Source: an uncultured Alphaproteobacteria bacterium (GTDB lineage Bacteria; Pseudomonadota; Alphaproteobacteria; Rhodobacterales; Rhodobacteraceae). Taken from it: DNA of 62,789 nucleotides. Below, one piece after another: positions 61,255-62,789 of the stretch. The DNA is taken from NCBI GenBank assembly GCA_902611605.1, contig CACMAH010000008.1, forward strand, positions 1 through 62,789. The letters run 5' to 3'. Below the pieces are notes generated by a model, which was not told the origin of the DNA, did not search any database, and was given only the letters and a program-made list of their open reading frames with translations. Position 1 is the stretch's first letter. Every line of letters starts with the position of its first letter. The translations under genes were made by a program, and so were the position numbers.

Positions 61255-62031
61255 TTAAGAAATTGATTTTCTTGTAAATACTGGCTTTAATTCAGAAGAT
61301 AAAGCAGGATTAAAACTATATCGATCATAATTAAAATTATTTATTTCAGAATGATCTATTATCTTATTTTTAATTATAAACCGAGCCATGCTTCCTCTAG
61401 CTTTCTTAGAAAAAAAACTAATATTTTTTAAGTTGCCATTTTTTTCTTCCAAAAAATGTGGACTAATCATATCTACATTAACGATTTTTTTATTAATAAC
61501 TTTTGAATACTCTAATGAAGCCAAATTTATGATTTTTTGATTTTTAAATCCTTTAAGATCTAAATTGATTTGTTCCGAAATTGTATTACTCCAGTAGTCG
61601 TATAGATCATTACCTCTTTTATTCCTTAAATGACTACCCATCTCAAGACGATATGGTTGAATTATATCAAGGGGACGAAGAAGTCCATATAAGCCAGACA
61701 ATATTCTTAAGTGTTTTTGAGAAAAATTTAAATCTAATTCTGAAAATTCACCTATTTTTAATCCAATATAAGTATCTCCATTGAAAGCAAAAGCTGCAGC
61801 TTTAGAGGAAATTTTTTCTGGATTAGTTTTAAAATTCTGGAATCTTTTAAAATTCAAATCAGCTAATTTTTCTGAAATTGACATTAATTGCCCTAACTCA
61901 AATTTGCTAAGCTTTGATGCAACACTAGCTAGAGTTGAAGCATCTTTTTGAAAAATAGGATTTGATAATTTATTTTTGATTTCTATTGGTGAAAAATCAA
62001 GTTTCTTTGCGGGTGATATAATTAATAACAT
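61255..62031 (-). CDS. yaaA: Peroxide stress protein YaaA (DUF328)
   Basis: A 258-residue protein of the YaaA/UPF0246 family, linked to lowering free iron during peroxide stress and shown to bind DNA. The N-terminal LLIISPAKKLDF block, AAFAFNGDTYIGL near 79-91 and RILSGLYGLLRPLDIIQPYRLEMGSHL near 108-134 are family signatures, with KKARGSMARFIIKN near 209. Length normal. It lies 20 bases after mnmA and 20 before the M20 gene on the same strand. Confidence 0.9.
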   Translation of the reverse strand: MLLIISPAKKLDFSPIEIKNKLSNPIFQKDASTLASVASKLSKFELGQLMSISEKLADLNFKRFQNFKTNPEKISSKAAAFAFNGDTYIGLKIGEFSELDLNFSQKHLRILSGLYGLLRPLDIIQPYRLEMGSHLRNKRGNDLYDYWSNTISEQINLDLKGFKNQKIINLASLEYSKVINKKIVNVDMISPHFLEEKNGNLKNISFFSKKARGSMARFIIKNKIIDHSEINNFNYDRYSFNPALSSELKPVFTRKSIS

Positions 62032-62051
62032 TTAATTTAACCTTTATTTAT

Positions 62052-62789
62052 CTAAGGAGAAATCCATCCACCACCTAGAACTCTAGAAGAATTTTTTTCA
62101 TAGAATACACATGCTTGTCCGGGTGCAATTGATTCCTCGTGATCTTTTAATTCAACTACTCCGTTTTTTGGATCTAAGGGATATATTTCAGCACTTTTTG
62201 GTGGTCTTGTGGATCTTACTTTAACATCTACTAAAAAACTGTTTTTTGAGCAATCATTAAAATTTTCATTACCTAACCAGTTAATGTTGTTGATATTGAA
62301 TTTTTCTCCCACCAGATCAGATTTATGACCAACTGTAATTGAATTTGACCTAACATCAATTTTTGTTACATAAAGCGCCTGTGTAGAGGAAATACCCAAA
62401 CCTTTTCTTTGTCCTATTGTGTAATTTGCAATCCCTTTATGTGTTCCTAAATTATTTCCTTCCTTATCGTATATAGGTCCTTTTTTTATAATTGACTTGG
62501 ATGAATTTTGAATAAAATCAAAGTATTTTCCCTTAGCAATAAAACATATATCTTGGCTGTCAGGTTTATTTGATACTCTAAGACCAAGGTCTTTGGCTAA
62601 TGTACGAGTAATTTCTTTAGAGTTAAGATCACCCAGTGGAAATCTTAAAAACTCTAACTGTTCTCGTGTTGTAGCAAATAAAAAATAACTTTGGTCCTTT
62701 TTACTATCAAGTGCAGTATGTAATTCAATACCATTTATATTAGATTTTCTTCTTACATAATGACCAGTTGCCATACAATCGGCATTTAA
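62052..62789 (-). CDS. mnmA: tRNA-specific 2-thiouridylase MnmA, N-terminus beyond the right edge
   Basis: The C-terminal part of MnmA, which thiolates U34 of Lys, Glu and Gln tRNAs. The window opens in NADCMATGHYVRR, a mid-protein block, followed by KKDQSYFLFATTREQL, PDSQDICFIAKGKYFDF (one catalytic Cys), FNINNINWLG and IAPGQACVFYEK. The frame is open to base 62789, so the P-loop and other catalytic Cys lie outside. An internal ATG at 62774 is not the start. It is upstream of yaaA on the same strand. Confidence 0.93.
   Translation of the reverse strand, partial: LNADCMATGHYVRRKSNINGIELHTALDSKKDQSYFLFATTREQLEFLRFPLGDLNSKEITRTLAKDLGLRVSNKPDSQDICFIAKGKYFDFIQNSSKSIIKKGPIYDKEGNNLGTHKGIANYTIGQRKGLGISSTQALYVTKIDVRSNSITVGHKSDLVGEKFNINNINWLGNENFNDCSKNSFLVDVKVRSTRPPKSAEIYPLDPKNGVVELKDHEESIAPGQACVFYEKNSSRVLGGGWISP

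Noticed and set aside
1-62789. CRISPR arrays, insertion sequences, prophage, rRNA or tRNA genes, riboswitches
   Set aside because: I looked for regular repeats, transposase or integrase motifs, cloverleaf ends (CCA with T-loop) and riboswitch cores in the intergenic gaps. No gap exceeds about 200 bases and none held a convincing candidate. A covariance-model search (Infernal/tRNAscan) would settle it.

Overview
The window is gene-dense, strongly AT-rich bacterial DNA; by eye roughly three in ten bases are G or C. Intergenic gaps are very short: none exceeds about 200 bases and many genes overlap. I see no insertion sequence, prophage, CRISPR array, rRNA or tRNA gene. Gene content and order point to a streamlined marine alphaproteobacterium, of the general kind of SAR11, HIMB59 or AEGEAN-169 (the clade is inference). 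The grounds are the runs ppx-rlmE-guaB-rsmB and recA-alaS with icd facing them, an alphaproteobacterial LexA-type operator in front of recA, an IlvE of the Rhodobacter type, a TRAP transporter, a DddP-type DMSP lyase, and cytochrome c maturation and heme A genes.

Left part (1-13700): the tail of an ABC1/UbiB-like kinase and an SDR, then a purine-nucleoside module: BMP-type binding protein, double ATPase, two permeases, an MtaD-like nucleoside deaminase, a purine nucleoside phosphorylase and a cupin. Next come a BciA-like reductase (minus strand), a sterol-desaturase-family protein, the dgcA-dgcN pair for D-glutamate use through N-acetyl-D-glutamate, and a GAF protein with a small partner. From 17358 down to 13695 the minus strand carries a heme-binding SOUL protein and then a compact set: dddP, a PhnZ-like HD-domain metalloenzyme 3 bases downstream, and an alpha/beta hydrolase.

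Middle left (17400-27000): a small membrane protein and ilvE separated by a near-perfect 39-base palindrome. Opposite them is a long minus-strand series: methyltetrahydrofolate:corrinoid methyltransferase, a RACo-like ferredoxin/ASKHA activator, a standalone BLUF blue-light sensor, an asparagine-heptad coiled-coil protein of unknown function, an OlsB-type ornithine lipid acyltransferase and a DctPQM TRAP transporter.

Middle right (27200-44900): housekeeping genes: ppx/gppA, rlmE, guaB, rsmB-like, recA (with SOS box), alaS, icd, trmJ-like, ctaA, an enoyl-CoA hydratase-family gene, a PaaI thioesterase, rplM-rpsI, a methyltransferase, pncB, a small membrane-anchored protein and a PlsC-like acyltransferase.

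Right part (44900-62789): argC-ccmE-ccmF-ccmH-glnE plus a small conserved gene, a polytopic membrane protein, a complete LivKHMGF/Urt-type ABC importer with a Tat-like signal on the binding protein, pncA, a methyltransferase, an M20 dipeptidase, yaaA, and an mnmA cut by the window edge.

The overall picture is a heterotroph living on dissolved organic compounds (nucleosides, DMSP, D-amino acids, amino acids or amides, and TRAP substrates), with NAD salvage (pncA, pncB) and aerobic respiration. The least explained items are the HD enzyme coupled to dddP, the coiled-coil gene beside the BLUF sensor, the isolated BciA-like reductase, and two genes whose reading frames seem to begin at ATT.
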